Shown: positions 44,312 through 53,791 of the stretch, one piece after another
How the letters are laid out: the number at the start of each line of letters is the position of its first letter
Position numbering within the stretch: position 1 is the first letter of the stretch
DNA from: Alkalicoccus saliphilus
GTDB lineage: Bacteria; Bacillota; Bacilli; Bacillales; Salisediminibacteriaceae
Length of the DNA: 64,000 nucleotides
Assembly (NCBI RefSeq): GCF_003044065.1
Contig: NZ_PZJJ01000013.1
Location: 1-64,000 of the forward strand
Direction: 5' to 3'
The notes under the pieces: generated by a model
The model's input: the letters and a program-made list of their open reading frames with translations, nothing else
Told to the model about the DNA's origin: nothing
Database searches by the model: none
Program-made: the position numbers and the translations under genes

Positions 44312-44688
44312 GATGAGCCTCCGTTTCCGTCCCACGTGTTGTTCAGCAGCTGGAACGCTGTTTCCTTATCAATTCCGAGCTGCTCCATACTGCTTTTAAA
44401 GCGGTCCGCCTGCACGGCTGCCTGGCTTTTCCGCAGTTTTTCGATTACTTGTTTTTCCTCTGTCACAAACGTTCCCTGGCCTCTTCTGGATTCCACGATT
44501 TTTTCACGCTCCAGTTCCATATACGTTCTCGACACGGTATTCGGATTGACCCCGGCTTCCACCGCCATCGTACGGACGGACGGGAGCTTTTCACCTGGTG
44601 CGAGATCCCCCCGGCAGATCCGCTGGCTGATATGGTCCATCAGCTGCTGGTAGATCGGCTGGTAATCATTGAATTCGATATGCTTCAC
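44308..44688 (-). CDS. GntR family regulator, YtrA subfamily
   Basis: Encodes 126 residues: a GntR winged helix (about 8-75, QLMDHISQRICRGDLAPGEK and GVNPNTVSRTYMELEREKIV) and a short helical C-terminal dimerisation part, which is the size of the YtrA subfamily. It sits inside the ABC operon it presumably represses. A YtrA-like operator (AGTGTA-N12-TACACT) overlaps the operon promoter at 46493-46516. Confidence 0.88.
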   Translation of the reverse strand: MKHIEFNDYQPIYQQLMDHISQRICRGDLAPGEKLPSVRTMAVEAGVNPNTVSRTYMELEREKIVESRRGQGTFVTEEKQVIEKLRKSQAAVQADRFKSSMEQLGIDKETAFQLLNNTWDGNGGSS

Positions 44689-44714
44689 GTCCCTTCTCTG
44701 CTGCTTTTAACTGT

Positions 44715-45566
44715 TTAATCGAGCACGTCCTGGACTGTAAACCGCCAGAAGGAAATAAGAAGAAAGACGGCGGCATAAAGCGCGATGACGACAATGGACA
44801 CGGCGATGGATACGCCGATCACTCCCGGGGAGCCCATAAACCGGGAAACGAGATCCGTGTGGGAAAACACCACTGCGCCGGCCCAGCTGTAATCTGCTAT
44901 GAGAAATGCCGCCTGGCTCCCGGTAAAGAGGAGGACGAGCGGGATGCCGACGCCGAGCGGTGTGCTTTTAAACACGGTGCCGATCATAAAGGCAATGACG
45001 GCAAACAGCAGAAGCTCCACAAACCACAGCCCGTAAAGACCGGCTGCGTACGAGTATACAGGATGCGCCGCTATGTCCCCCATACCCGACACGATATAGT
45101 AGCCGGACGGCATGTTCCAGCCGTAAAACAGAATGCCTGCAAAAAAAGATACGATAAAAAGAAGCACGGTCACTGCCGCAGCGAAAAGAAACACAGCGGC
45201 AAGTTTTGATAAAAGAATCTGCCAGCGCGCCACCGGCCGGATCAACAGCAGTTTAATCGTCCCTGCCGCGTGCTCCCCGGCCGTGATTCCGGCAGCTGCA
45301 ATGACGGTAAACATCGTCACTACGCTCATGAGACCGGCATTTTCGATGACCGGAACGAGCGTGTGCTCGTCCTCTGCCTGTGTGATTCCCTCCGCTTCAG
45401 CGTAGGCCGCTTCCGCGGCTTCCATTTCCTCCGCCGCAGGGGATGGACCAACGACGAGCGCAAACAGCGCCGTGACACCGACAGCGAGAAGAACAATCAG
45501 CGCACCCATCACCCACGTGCTTTTTTTCTTAAACAGCTTCATGCACTCATTACGTAAAAGATTCAC
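44715..45566 (-). CDS. ABC transporter permease subunit
   Basis: Encodes 283 residues with about six membrane segments. An acidic extracytoplasmic loop (AAEEMEAAEAAYAEAEGITQ, about 45-65) follows helix 1; AAGITAGEHAAGTIKLLLIR near 92 is a typical ABC-2 motif. Its ATG overlaps the stop of the BcrA-like ATPase gene by 4 nt, so the two are partners. It is followed 26 nt later by the GntR gene. Confidence 0.85.
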   Translation of the reverse strand: MNLLRNECMKLFKKKSTWVMGALIVLLAVGVTALFALVVGPSPAAEEMEAAEAAYAEAEGITQAEDEHTLVPVIENAGLMSVVTMFTVIAAAGITAGEHAAGTIKLLLIRPVARWQILLSKLAAVFLFAAAVTVLLFIVSFFAGILFYGWNMPSGYYIVSGMGDIAAHPVYSYAAGLYGLWFVELLLFAVIAFMIGTVFKSTPLGVGIPLVLLFTGSQAAFLIADYSWAGAVVFSHTDLVSRFMGSPGVIGVSIAVSIVVIALYAAVFLLISFWRFTVQDVLD

Positions 45567-46465
45567 AGCGCTTTCCCTCCTGTCATATCGAGAAATGTGT
45601 CTTCGAGCGTCCCGTTCTGACCCGGGTACAGCGCCTGTACATCCACGCCTGCCGCGACGAGCTCCCGGTTCAGCTCCGGAATCTCCTCCGCGCTTCCGGA
45701 AATAATAAACTCCGTGCCTTTTCTCTCATATTTCCGCTCCTCGAGCACCCCGGCAGCTTTATCCTTATGTGCCGTTTTCAGGACGATCTGCTGCTTTGCT
45801 TCAAGCAGTTCGGTCATCGACGCCGTCCGGATCACCTTACCGTGCTGCATTACTGCCGCCCGGTCGCAGAGCATCTGCATCTCTGACAGGAGGTGGCTGG
45901 AGACGAGAATGCTGACTCCCTCCTGTTCTGCGAGCTGCCGGAAATACTCCCGCATTTCACGGATGCCCGCCGGATCCATGCCGTTCGTCGGCTCATCAAG
46001 AATAAGAAGTCCGGGGTCGTGAAGCAGTGCCTGGGCGAGACCGAGCCGCTGACGCATCCCGAGCGAGTACGTGCCGGCTTTTTCCTGAAGACGGTGCGCG
46101 ATGCCGGTTTTTTCCGCTGCTTCGGTGATTTTTGAAAGCGGGATATTTTTGTGCATCCGTGCATAGTGCCTGAGGTTATCCCATCCGCTCAGGTGGCCGT
46201 AGAGCTCCGGGTTTTCCACGACCGCACCGACACTTTCGAGCGCTTCAGCCCGGTGCTTTTTTAAATCGGATCCGAAGATGCTGACGCTTCCGGACGTCGG
46301 CCGGATCAGGCCGCACAGCATCCGGATCGTCGTCGTTTTTCCGGCGCCGTTCGGTCCGAGCAGTCCAAATACCTCCCCCGGCCGCACGAAAAGATCCACC
46401 TCTTCCACGAGCGTCTTTTTTCTGATCTGTTTCGACAAACCTGCAGCTTCCAGTACATACTCCAT
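45563..46465 (-). CDS. ABC transporter ATP-binding protein (BcrA-like)
   Basis: Encodes 300 residues. Walker A is GPNGAGKTT near 38, the signature is YSLGMRQRLGLAQ near 133, and Walker B is LLILDEPTNGMDP. The C-terminal 80 residues form the extra domain found in bacitracin-type ATPases. It is the first gene of the operon; the ATG follows GAAGGAGG. A role in peptide antibiotic or envelope stress tolerance is inferred from the ytr-like context. Confidence 0.88.
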   Translation of the reverse strand: MEYVLEAAGLSKQIRKKTLVEEVDLFVRPGEVFGLLGPNGAGKTTTIRMLCGLIRPTSGSVSIFGSDLKKHRAEALESVGAVVENPELYGHLSGWDNLRHYARMHKNIPLSKITEAAEKTGIAHRLQEKAGTYSLGMRQRLGLAQALLHDPGLLILDEPTNGMDPAGIREMREYFRQLAEQEGVSILVSSHLLSEMQMLCDRAAVMQHGKVIRTASMTELLEAKQQIVLKTAHKDKAAGVLEERKYERKGTEFIISGSAEEIPELNRELVAAGVDVQALYPGQNGTLEDTFLDMTGGKAL

Positions 46466-46492
46466 CCCCGTTCCTCCTTCAAATAATGTTCT

Positions 46493-46516
46493 AGTGTATT
46501 AACTACATAGTACACT
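46493..46516. promoter_or_regulatory. YtrA-type operator
   Basis: AGTGTATTAACTACATAG followed by TACACT is an inverted repeat (AGTGTA-N12-TACACT), with further symmetric TA steps. It covers the -10 element of the promoter, so binding of the operon-encoded GntR protein would block transcription. Confidence 0.65.
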
Positions 46517-46535
46517 AAGTCATTTAACGTGTAAA
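46507..46535 (-). promoter_or_regulatory. promoter of the ABC/GntR operon
   Basis: TTTACA (46535-46530), 17 nt, TACTAT (46512-46507) on the minus strand. The rest of the intergenic stretch up to 46880 is AT-rich and shows no gene. Confidence 0.6.
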
Positions 46536-46882
46536 GCGTTTGTTTCCAGATTGTTTGTATAGAATCTAACCTGCAGAAGGACACTTTTACCCTCCTGTTG
46601 AAGCTGACTTTTTCCTTTTTTAGTCGTCGATGTTATTTACGAGCTTTCGTTTCGGTCTTTTCAAACGTTCAATAAAACAGTTCGTTACTTGAGAAGAAAA
46701 ATCCATTCACTTAGAAATGTAAGTATGTACAAAAACAAAAGGCATTACTGTCTCCACGAGAGGCTTTTAGACAAATTGTTCATTATAAATCAATTCTTCT
46801 AACAAAAAGAAGAAGGAAAATCTCTCCAAATGATAAAAAGAATAAATATTTAGATTAATTTCATTTTTTTGTTTACTGAGTG

Positions 46883-46911
46883 TTTTCATTTCAACTTCGC
46901 CGTGCTAAAAT
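46883..46911 (+). promoter_or_regulatory. candidate promoter of the ggt-like gene
   Basis: TTTTCA (46883-46888) and TAAAAT (46906-46911) are 17 nt apart; the start codon is 49 nt further on. Confidence 0.4.
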
Positions 46912-46959
46912 ACACAATTATCTTTCGAATTTTCAATAAATTTATTAGGAGGAAGAATT

Positions 46960-48573
46960 ATGGTGAATTTTGATCCGCACGAATATCCTTACCCATCGAA
47001 GCGCAACGTTGTATACGGTCAAAAAGGAATGGTGGCTACTTCCCAGCCGCTGGCGGCAGAAGCAGGCATTGAAATAATGAAAAAAGGAGGAAATGCCGTT
47101 GATGCTGCTATAGCCACAGCGGCTGCTCTGACGGTGCTCGAACCGACTTCCAACGGTATCGGTTCCGATGCGTTTGCCCTCGTCTGGATAAAAGGAAAGC
47201 TGCATGGGCTGAACGCCAGCGGCTATTCTCCGGAAAACATGACAATAGACGCTGTAAAAGCAAAAGGATATGAAGCTGTACCGCAGTTCGGGATGACTCC
47301 TGTAACTGTTCCCGGTGCACCGGCTGCCTGGGCGGAGCTCGCAGATAAATTTGGGAATCTTCCGTTAACGGAAAGCCTGAAGCCTGCGATCAGCTATGCG
47401 GAGGACGGATATCCTGTCTCCCCTACGCTCGGGGCTTTTTGGAAAGAAGCAGCGGAGAAGTTTAAAACGACTTTTGAAGGCGAAGAATTTGAAGCGTGGT
47501 TTACTACTTTTGCCCCGGACGAAAAAGCACCGGAAGCAGGCAGCGTGTGGAAATCCCCTGATCATGCGGCCACGTTAAAAGAAATTGCGGAAACAAACGC
47601 GGAATCCTTCTACAGAGGACATCTGGCAGAAAAAATATCCCGCCACTTTCAGAAACATGGAGGATTTTTATCGAAACAGGACCTGGCGGATTATTCACCG
47701 GAATGGGTCGATCCGATCAAAGTGAATTACCGTGGATACGACGTCTGGGAAATTCCTCCGAATGGTCAGGGGCTGATTGCTCTTATGGGATTAAACACGT
47801 TGAAAAAGGATGATTTTTCCCATAAGGAGGCAGTCGAGACGTACCACCGTCAGATTGAAGCGATGAAGCTTGCCTACAGTGATGGACTAGCCCATATTAC
47901 GGAAGAAACACATATGAAACACACGGTGGAAGAGCTTCTGTCCGATGACTTTGCTTCCCAGCGCCGGGAAATTATTGGAGAAGAGGCTCTGGATCCTTCC
48001 CCGGCAGAACCACCAAAAGGCGGGACGGTGTATCTTGCAACGGCCGATGCGGAAGGCAACATGGTTTCCTTTATTCAAAGTAATTTCATGGGATTTGGCT
48101 CGGGGATTGTCGTGCCGGAAACCGGTATTGCCATGCAGAACCGCGGTTTCACTTTTTCACTGGACGAGAGTCATGTGAATTCCCTGCAGCCCCGGAAAAA
48201 AACATTTCACACGATTATTCCTGGATTTCTTTCCCGAGGCAGTGAGCCGGTCGGTCCGTTTGGGGTGATGGGAGGATACATGCAGCCTCAGGGCCACATG
48301 CAGGTCATTATGAGTACCATTGATTTTCATTTAAATCCTCAGGCGGCACTGGATGCCCCGAGATGGCAGTGGATCAGCGGAAGAAAAATTCTCGTCGATC
48401 CTTCATTCCCAAATTATATTGCAGAAGCGTTGAGCCGCAAAGGTCATCAAATAGAACGATCGCTGACTCATGGAGGTTTCGGCCGGGGTCAGATCATATG
48501 GAGAAATCCAGACAGCGGGGTTTTAGCCGGAGGCACTGAGCCGCGTACAGACGGTCACGTGGCAGTGTGGTAA
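46960..48573 (+). CDS. gamma-glutamyltransferase family protein (YwrD-like)
   Basis: Encodes 537 residues of the Ntn-hydrolase gamma-glutamyltransferase/acylase family. The self-cleavage and catalytic Thr is T356 in PKGGTVYLATAD; the substrate region with GIVVPETGIAMQNRG follows. There is no signal peptide, so it is probably cytoplasmic like YwrD rather than secreted like Ggt. The ATG follows AGGAGGAAG. Next to it are an Lrp regulator and paired chromate transporter genes, the same gene set as ywrDCBA of B. subtilis. Confidence 0.85.
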   Translation: MVNFDPHEYPYPSKRNVVYGQKGMVATSQPLAAEAGIEIMKKGGNAVDAAIATAAALTVLEPTSNGIGSDAFALVWIKGKLHGLNASGYSPENMTIDAVKAKGYEAVPQFGMTPVTVPGAPAAWAELADKFGNLPLTESLKPAISYAEDGYPVSPTLGAFWKEAAEKFKTTFEGEEFEAWFTTFAPDEKAPEAGSVWKSPDHAATLKEIAETNAESFYRGHLAEKISRHFQKHGGFLSKQDLADYSPEWVDPIKVNYRGYDVWEIPPNGQGLIALMGLNTLKKDDFSHKEAVETYHRQIEAMKLAYSDGLAHITEETHMKHTVEELLSDDFASQRREIIGEEALDPSPAEPPKGGTVYLATADAEGNMVSFIQSNFMGFGSGIVVPETGIAMQNRGFTFSLDESHVNSLQPRKKTFHTIIPGFLSRGSEPVGPFGVMGGYMQPQGHMQVIMSTIDFHLNPQAALDAPRWQWISGRKILVDPSFPNYIAEALSRKGHQIERSLTHGGFGRGQIIWRNPDSGVLAGGTEPRTDGHVAVW

Positions 48574-49023
48574 TTAAAGCTTCATGCCGGTACGGCTGAT
48601 AAAGCGTCTTAATAAAATATGACTTTCCACCCGGGTAATGCCTTCCAGAGAATACAGTTCTTCATTGATAAACTGTTCCAGCACGGCAAAGTCTTCCACA
48701 AGCACGTGCATGTGAAGGGTACTCGGGCCGGTCATTTGATAGCAGCTTGCCACGCGGGGGTTTTCAGCCAGATTTTCAGCTACTTCGACTAAAGCTGTCG
48801 GCTCACAGTCCACTTCAAAAAAGGCGGAAACAGCTTTTCCGACCTGTTCCGAATTGATAACAACGCTGAACTTCTCGATTACTCCTGCTTCCTGCATCTG
48901 CTGGATTCTTTCCCGGACAGACACCCTGGACATACCTACCTGCTTGGCAAGGTCCACGTAGGATATGCGGCCGTCTTCACTAAGTATATTTAACATTTTC
49001 ATGTCGGTTTCGGTTAATTTCAT
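48574..49023 (-). CDS. Lrp/AsnC family regulator (YwrC-like)
   Basis: Encodes 149 residues beginning MKLTETDMKMLNILSEDGRI. A winged helix (1-60, AKQVGMSRVSVRERIQQMQE) is followed by a RAM ligand-binding domain (65-145). The ATG at 49023 follows GAGGTG; an ATG at 49041 is less well placed. Its stop touches the stop of the ggt-like gene. It is divergent from the chromate transporter pair, which it probably regulates in response to an amino acid or related ligand. Confidence 0.85.
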   Translation of the reverse strand: MKLTETDMKMLNILSEDGRISYVDLAKQVGMSRVSVRERIQQMQEAGVIEKFSVVINSEQVGKAVSAFFEVDCEPTALVEVAENLAENPRVASCYQMTGPSTLHMHVLVEDFAVLEQFINEELYSLEGITRVESHILLRRFISRTGMKL

Positions 49024-49114
49024 CAAATAACACCTCAGCATTCCTTGTAGAATATGAACATCATTATAGTAAAAATTTTTTATTCCTGTCGACTAATCAT
49101 AAAGGAGGAAAGTC

Positions 49115-49681
49115 ATGGAATGGCATACGAACAAGCAGATTTTTCTCGGTTTCTTCCGGGCAGGGATTCTGGGTTATGGGGGCGGACCTGCTTCCATCCC
49201 ACTTGTACATAAAGAAGTCGTCGGTAAATACAAATGGATGGATGACAATGAATTCAGTGACATTCTGGCGATGGGCAACACACTTCCCGGACCGATTATT
49301 ACTAAAATGGCCGGTTACATAGGATACCGGGTGAACGGTGCCGGCGGTTTATTTACGGCGATTTTCGCTTCGGTTTTTCCGACCGTCCTGCTCATGATAA
49401 TGCTGTTAGGTTTCCTGCACACTTTCATTAACGAATCAGTTATGCAGGGAATGACGGCAGCGGTGGCTCCTGTTGTGGGTGTCCTCATGACAGTTCTTGC
49501 CTACTCTTTTTTCAAACAGTCCCATAAAGGGCTCGGCTGGAAGCGGACGATTTTTATCGGTCTTCTGAGCGTGGCTGTTTATATCGTTGCCGGGGCTCAT
49601 CCCGCCCTTCTTATAGGGGCTTTGATTATTTATGCTTTATTTCTTCATCCCCTGATCAAGAAAGGAGGAAACCATGCTTGA
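49115..49681 (+). CDS. chromate transporter half, CHR family (YwrB-like)
   Basis: Encodes 188 residues, one CHR domain with about five to six membrane segments. The family motif is GYGGGPASIPLVHKEVVGKY near residue 20 and GNTLPGPIITKMAGYIGY near 60. Short CHR proteins act as pairs of opposite topology. The ATG follows AAAGGAGG. It overlaps the next gene by 8 nt. The real substrate (chromate or another anion) is uncertain. Confidence 0.88.
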   Translation: MEWHTNKQIFLGFFRAGILGYGGGPASIPLVHKEVVGKYKWMDDNEFSDILAMGNTLPGPIITKMAGYIGYRVNGAGGLFTAIFASVFPTVLLMIMLLGFLHTFINESVMQGMTAAVAPVVGVLMTVLAYSFFKQSHKGLGWKRTIFIGLLSVAVYIVAGAHPALLIGALIIYALFLHPLIKKGGNHA

Positions 49682-50207
49682 ATACTGGCACCTTTTTTTA
49701 GCGTTTTTTATTCCCGGGATTGTCGGATATGGAGGGGGCCCGGCTTCTATTCCCCTGATCGAATATGAAGTCGTGCACCGGTACAGCTGGATGACAACAG
49801 AAGAATTTTCGGAACTTCTGGCATTAGGCAATACGCTTCCGGGACCCATCGCAACAAAAATGGCCGGCTATATCGGGTTTGAAGTAGGCGGAGTGCTCGG
49901 AGCCGGTATCGCTTTATCGGCAACGATCTTCCCGTCGTTACTGGCTATGCTGTTTCTGCTCGGTCTTTTGTACAAGTATCGTCATTCTCCTAAAGTAAAA
50001 TACATGACGATGCTGATCCGTCCGGTCATCGGTATTCTTTTGGCCGTTCTGGCGTATCAGTTTTTCTCCACTTCGTGGATGCAGACATCAGTCTTTCAAG
50101 TCGTGTTCATTGCGCTGGCCAGTTTTATCCTTCTGGAGAGATTTAAGGTTCATCCAGCGTTTGTCATTGTAGGAGCTTTACTCTACGGGGCTGTGTTTTT
50201 GTCCTGA
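49674..50207 (+). CDS. chromate transporter half, CHR family (YwrA-like)
   Basis: Encodes 177 residues, the second CHR domain of the pair. Motifs are GYGGGPASIPLIEYEVVHRY and GNTLPGPIATKMAGYIGF, nearly the same as in the first half, which fits an old duplication. The ATG is embedded in the end of the upstream gene after AAAGGAGG, so translation is coupled. No clear terminator follows in the AT-rich 240 nt. Confidence 0.88.
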   Translation: MLEYWHLFLAFFIPGIVGYGGGPASIPLIEYEVVHRYSWMTTEEFSELLALGNTLPGPIATKMAGYIGFEVGGVLGAGIALSATIFPSLLAMLFLLGLLYKYRHSPKVKYMTMLIRPVIGILLAVLAYQFFSTSWMQTSVFQVVFIALASFILLERFKVHPAFVIVGALLYGAVFLS

Positions 50208-50451
50208 TACAGAAAAATAACGGGAATATTTTGATTTTTCTCGCATTTTCACTGTATGTATATTATAATAACTAAACATAAAGAAGGAAAACAATATAAT
50301 TTTAAAACTTTCTGTAACTAATAATTGATTTTGCTTGTTTTTTTGTAAAATTTGGTACTTAAGTTACGATCCTGGCTGCCAACAAAGCACAGGCTTGTTT
50401 TCGAAGAAGTTATCTGCTTTATTCAGCTTAATAATATTAGGGGGAGAAAAA

Positions 50452-51426
50452 ATGAAAAGAAAAAATTCCGGACTGCTACTTTTAACAGGAGCCGCCGCAG
50501 GTACTGCTTTACTTACAGCCTGTGGAGGAGAAGAATCTATAGAGGATTACCCGAGCAGGGAAATCGAGATGGTTATTCCATGGGATCCAGGCGGTGGAAG
50601 TGACATCGAGGGAAGACTCGTAACAGAACATGTTTCTGAAACGATGGATAACGATTTTGTGGTCGTGAACCTTCCGGGAGTCGGCGGAACTGTTGGACTC
50701 GAAGAATTAACGGAAGAACCGGCAGACGGCTACACGCTTGGACAGATTCACGAAGGGCTGCTTGTGGCCCACCATTCCGACATTACGCCAATTAACTACG
50801 ATGATTTTGAACCGATTGCTGCTATGTCTTCTGCTGACCAGATACTGGCAGTTTCCAGCGAAATGGACGTGGACAGCCTCGAGGAATTCGTTGAATATGG
50901 ACAGAATGAAGAAATTACCTTCGGAGGGACCGTTTCCGGTATTCCGAGAATCTGGGTGGAACAGATGGCTCAGGAACTGGATATTAATTATAATATGGTC
51001 GGCTATGAGGGGCTGGCGGAAGCTATTCAAGCCCTGGCCGGTGATCACATTGATGCAGCGATCGTAGATTATCCTTCTGCAGAAAGCTTTGTCGCGGCCG
51101 GTGATATGGACTTTATTGCTATAGGAACAGATGAAAGAGTCGAGAGGCTTCCTGATATTCCAACTTTTGAAGAAGAAGGATATGATCTTACTCTTGGACT
51201 GAACCGCGGCTATGTAGCTCCGGAAGGGACACCGGAAGAAATAATTGAATACCTTGGTGAACAGTTTGAAGAAACCGCCAATGACCCTGCCTATATAGAA
51301 GCAGTAGAAAACGTCGGCGCGGAAGTTGATTTCATGGGGCCGGCTGACTATAGAGAACATCTTGACGAGCAGGATGAAATCATCAGCGGTATTATCGAAG
51401 AACTCGGTGACGAGCTGGAAGAGTAA
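50452..51426 (+). CDS. tctC: tripartite tricarboxylate transporter solute-binding lipoprotein
   Basis: Encodes 324 residues of the TctC/Bug family. The lipobox is LLTACGG with C24 as the lipidated Cys, so it is anchored outside the membrane. Binding-fold segments are MVIPWDPGGGSDIEGRLVTE, VVVNLPGVGGTVGLEEL and GTPEEIIEYLGEQF. The ATG at 50452 follows AGGGGGAG; a longer frame from 50335 is not supported. It delivers a carboxylate to TctAB. A terminator after it allows more binding protein than channel. Confidence 0.9.
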   Translation: MKRKNSGLLLLTGAAAGTALLTACGGEESIEDYPSREIEMVIPWDPGGGSDIEGRLVTEHVSETMDNDFVVVNLPGVGGTVGLEELTEEPADGYTLGQIHEGLLVAHHSDITPINYDDFEPIAAMSSADQILAVSSEMDVDSLEEFVEYGQNEEITFGGTVSGIPRIWVEQMAQELDINYNMVGYEGLAEAIQALAGDHIDAAIVDYPSAESFVAAGDMDFIAIGTDERVERLPDIPTFEEEGYDLTLGLNRGYVAPEGTPEEIIEYLGEQFEETANDPAYIEAVENVGAEVDFMGPADYREHLDEQDEIISGIIEELGDELEE

Positions 51427-51442
51427 AAGTCAATATTAGATA

Positions 51443-51492
51443 AAGGGGCTCTTAAAGACGATAACTTGACTCTTTAGGGAGCCCCCCTTTTT
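51443..51492 (+). terminator. intercistronic terminator after tctC
   Basis: GGGGCTC and GAGCCCC pair, with inner AAAGA/TCTTT, followed by five T. It lies between tctC and tctB, so it likely attenuates rather than fully ends the operon. Confidence 0.75.
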
Positions 51493-51538
51493 ATAAGGTC
51501 AGGTTTACTTGTCGCAACTATTTGAAGGGGGAGGAAAA

Positions 51539-52021
51539 ATGGGAGAATTATTTGTAGCAGTCATGCTTCTTCTTATGAGTATATTAATTTTCTTTCAATC
51601 CGGGGATTTTACACATCTTAATGAAAGTCAGTTAGGGCCTGGATCTTATCCGCAGCTTATTGCGATTCTGCTCGGTTCACTTTCACTCATTTTAATTATT
51701 TCCCAGAGCAGAAAACTTCTGAAAGAAACGTCCAGGGCATCCAAAGATAACTTGAAAGCCGGCTTTCAAAGCTTTTACGCGGAATATAAGCTTGTCTTGC
51801 AGATGATCGTGTTACTAGCTCTGTATATATTTCTGATTGATGTTACCGGATTTCTTATAACTACTATTCTCTTTGTAGTTATTGCAGGGCTCCTGATAGG
51901 TCCGAAAGAAAAGAAAAATCTTATCACTTTATCCATCGTCTCCGTAGTTCTTACTCTCAGTACGTATCTTTTCTTTCAAAATGTGCTGCACGTACGGTTT
52001 CCAGGAGGATTATTTTTCTAA
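51539..52021 (+). CDS. tctB: tripartite tricarboxylate transporter small membrane subunit
   Basis: Encodes 160 residues with four membrane segments, the TctB layout. GPGSYPQLIAILLGSLSLIL near 32-52 is a family hallmark. It couples the binding protein and the TctA channel. The ATG at 51539 follows GGGGGAGG; an in-frame TTG at 51509 is less likely. It ends 25 nt before tctA. Confidence 0.88.
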   Translation: MGELFVAVMLLLMSILIFFQSGDFTHLNESQLGPGSYPQLIAILLGSLSLILIISQSRKLLKETSRASKDNLKAGFQSFYAEYKLVLQMIVLLALYIFLIDVTGFLITTILFVVIAGLLIGPKEKKNLITLSIVSVVLTLSTYLFFQNVLHVRFPGGLFF

Positions 52022-52046
52022 ATAGCTGAGAAGGGAGGTTGTTTCT

Positions 52047-53570
52047 TTGTTTGATTTATTAATACTGGGAATGAATGAAATTCTTCAGGTACACATATTA
52101 TTTATTATTCTGCTTGGTGTTATCGTAGGGATCCTGGCCGGCTTAATTCCCGGTTTTACAGTAGCGATGGCTATTGTACTTACTCTCCCGCTTACTTTTG
52201 GTATGGATCCTGTTACAGGCGTAGCAGCGATGATCGGAGTGTTTGTCGGAGGGATGTCCGGGGGCCTTATCAGCGCCACCCTTCTAGGCATTCCAGGAAC
52301 ACCATCATCCATCGCTACCACATTCGACGCCCATCCCATGGCGAAAAAAGGCAACCCGGGAAAAGCGCTGTCCATCGGTATATGGGCTTCCTTTCTAAGT
52401 TCCATTATCAGCCTTTTTCTTCTGGTAACTATAGCCCCTCAGCTGGCCCGGTTTGCCCTCATGTTCGGACCGTGGGAAATGTTTGCCCTTATTATTCTTT
52501 CCTTAACGATTATTGCGAGCGTAACAGGGGATTCCGTCATTAAAGGGTTAATGGCCGGCCTGTTTGGGTTGATGATCGCGACAGTAGGAGCTGACCCTAT
52601 TGCCGGTATATCCCGGTTCACTTTTGATTTCGGTGTGCTGCGGGCAGGAATTCCTTTCCTCGTTGTTCTTATCGGTATGTTTGCCATTTCCCGCCTGCTC
52701 GTTTTTTTAGAGAAAACAGAAATGGAAAGAGACAAAAAGGATAAACAGCAGCAGGATCTTGAAAAAGTAAAATTTGTGCTCCAGCCTATTCAGACATTAA
52801 AAATGGTTCTTAAACGACCCGGAACCCTCACCGGATCTTCGATTATCGGTTCCGTTGTCGGTGCTATTCCCGGCGCAGGGGGCAGTATTGCCAACATTAT
52901 CGCTTATGACCAGGCGAAGAAATGGTCGAAAAATCCGGAAAAATTCGGTACCGGCTGTGAAGAAGGGGTAGTTGCTTCGGAAGCTGGTAATAACTCTACG
53001 GTCGGCGGCGATTTAATTCCTACCGTGGCTTTAGGAATTCCGGGTTCTGCAGTAACAGCCGTCCTTTTGTCCGCCCTCATGATACACGGCATTACACCTG
53101 GTCCTCTGCTCGTCACCGATGAACCGAACATCGTCGGAGGCATTTTCTTTGCTTTCTTTGTTGCCTCTTTCTGGATGCTGATTACCCAGTTTGCCGGCAT
53201 GCGTTATTTTGTAAAAGTGACGCTTATTCCGACACATATTTTAGTTCCTGTTATTTTCGTTCTTTGCGTAGTTGGTACGTTCGTTTTGAATAACCGGACT
53301 TCCGACCTTTACATTCTTCTAGTGATGGGTCTTATCGGCTATTTATTTACAAAATATAAGTTCGCTCTGGCACCAGCTATTATCGGCGTCATTCTTGGAC
53401 CGATTGCAGAAGTCAATTTAAGACGGGCTTTCATGACCAACCCGGACTGGACGTTGTTTTTAACAAGGCCGATCGCACTGACATTCTTAATTTTAACAGT
53501 TGTTTCCATTGTCTTCACTGTACTTCAGACAAGGCGTTCCAATAAAAGAGCAGCCAAAAATCTAAGCTGA
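52047..53570 (+). CDS. tctA: tripartite tricarboxylate transporter large membrane subunit
   Basis: Encodes 507 residues with about 11-12 membrane segments. Family motifs: GLIPGFTVAMAIVLTLPLTF, GGMSGGLISATLLGIPGTPS and, in the second half, GAIPGAGGSIANIIAYDQAK and VALGIPGSAVTAVLLSALM, two pseudo-symmetric halves. It is a secondary transporter for citrate-like di- or tricarboxylates. The start is TTG after AAGGGAGG. Confidence 0.92.
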   Translation: MFDLLILGMNEILQVHILFIILLGVIVGILAGLIPGFTVAMAIVLTLPLTFGMDPVTGVAAMIGVFVGGMSGGLISATLLGIPGTPSSIATTFDAHPMAKKGNPGKALSIGIWASFLSSIISLFLLVTIAPQLARFALMFGPWEMFALIILSLTIIASVTGDSVIKGLMAGLFGLMIATVGADPIAGISRFTFDFGVLRAGIPFLVVLIGMFAISRLLVFLEKTEMERDKKDKQQQDLEKVKFVLQPIQTLKMVLKRPGTLTGSSIIGSVVGAIPGAGGSIANIIAYDQAKKWSKNPEKFGTGCEEGVVASEAGNNSTVGGDLIPTVALGIPGSAVTAVLLSALMIHGITPGPLLVTDEPNIVGGIFFAFFVASFWMLITQFAGMRYFVKVTLIPTHILVPVIFVLCVVGTFVLNNRTSDLYILLVMGLIGYLFTKYKFALAPAIIGVILGPIAEVNLRRAFMTNPDWTLFLTRPIALTFLILTVVSIVFTVLQTRRSNKRAAKNLS

Positions 53571-53610
53571 CAAAGATTTTATTGAATCATTCCGTCGACA
53601 GCTGCAGAAG

Positions 53611-53645
53611 CACCGCTCTTCCAGTATGGAGGGCGGTGTTTTTTA
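53611..53645 (+). terminator. terminator of the tct operon
   Basis: CACCGC and GCGGTG pair, extended by inner CT/CC matches, followed by six T. Confidence 0.75.
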
Positions 53646-53791
53646 TCCATTGCAGAAAACCGCACTGTGATGAGCAGCAAAAAAGCGTTATTGTTTCATT
53701 CTTTCTTTATAAAACAGCATACAGTTTCCGTTGCTTTTTTCATTTCCTGAGATAAACTGGAAAGTAATACAGGAAAAAGAGGAGGAAGATC

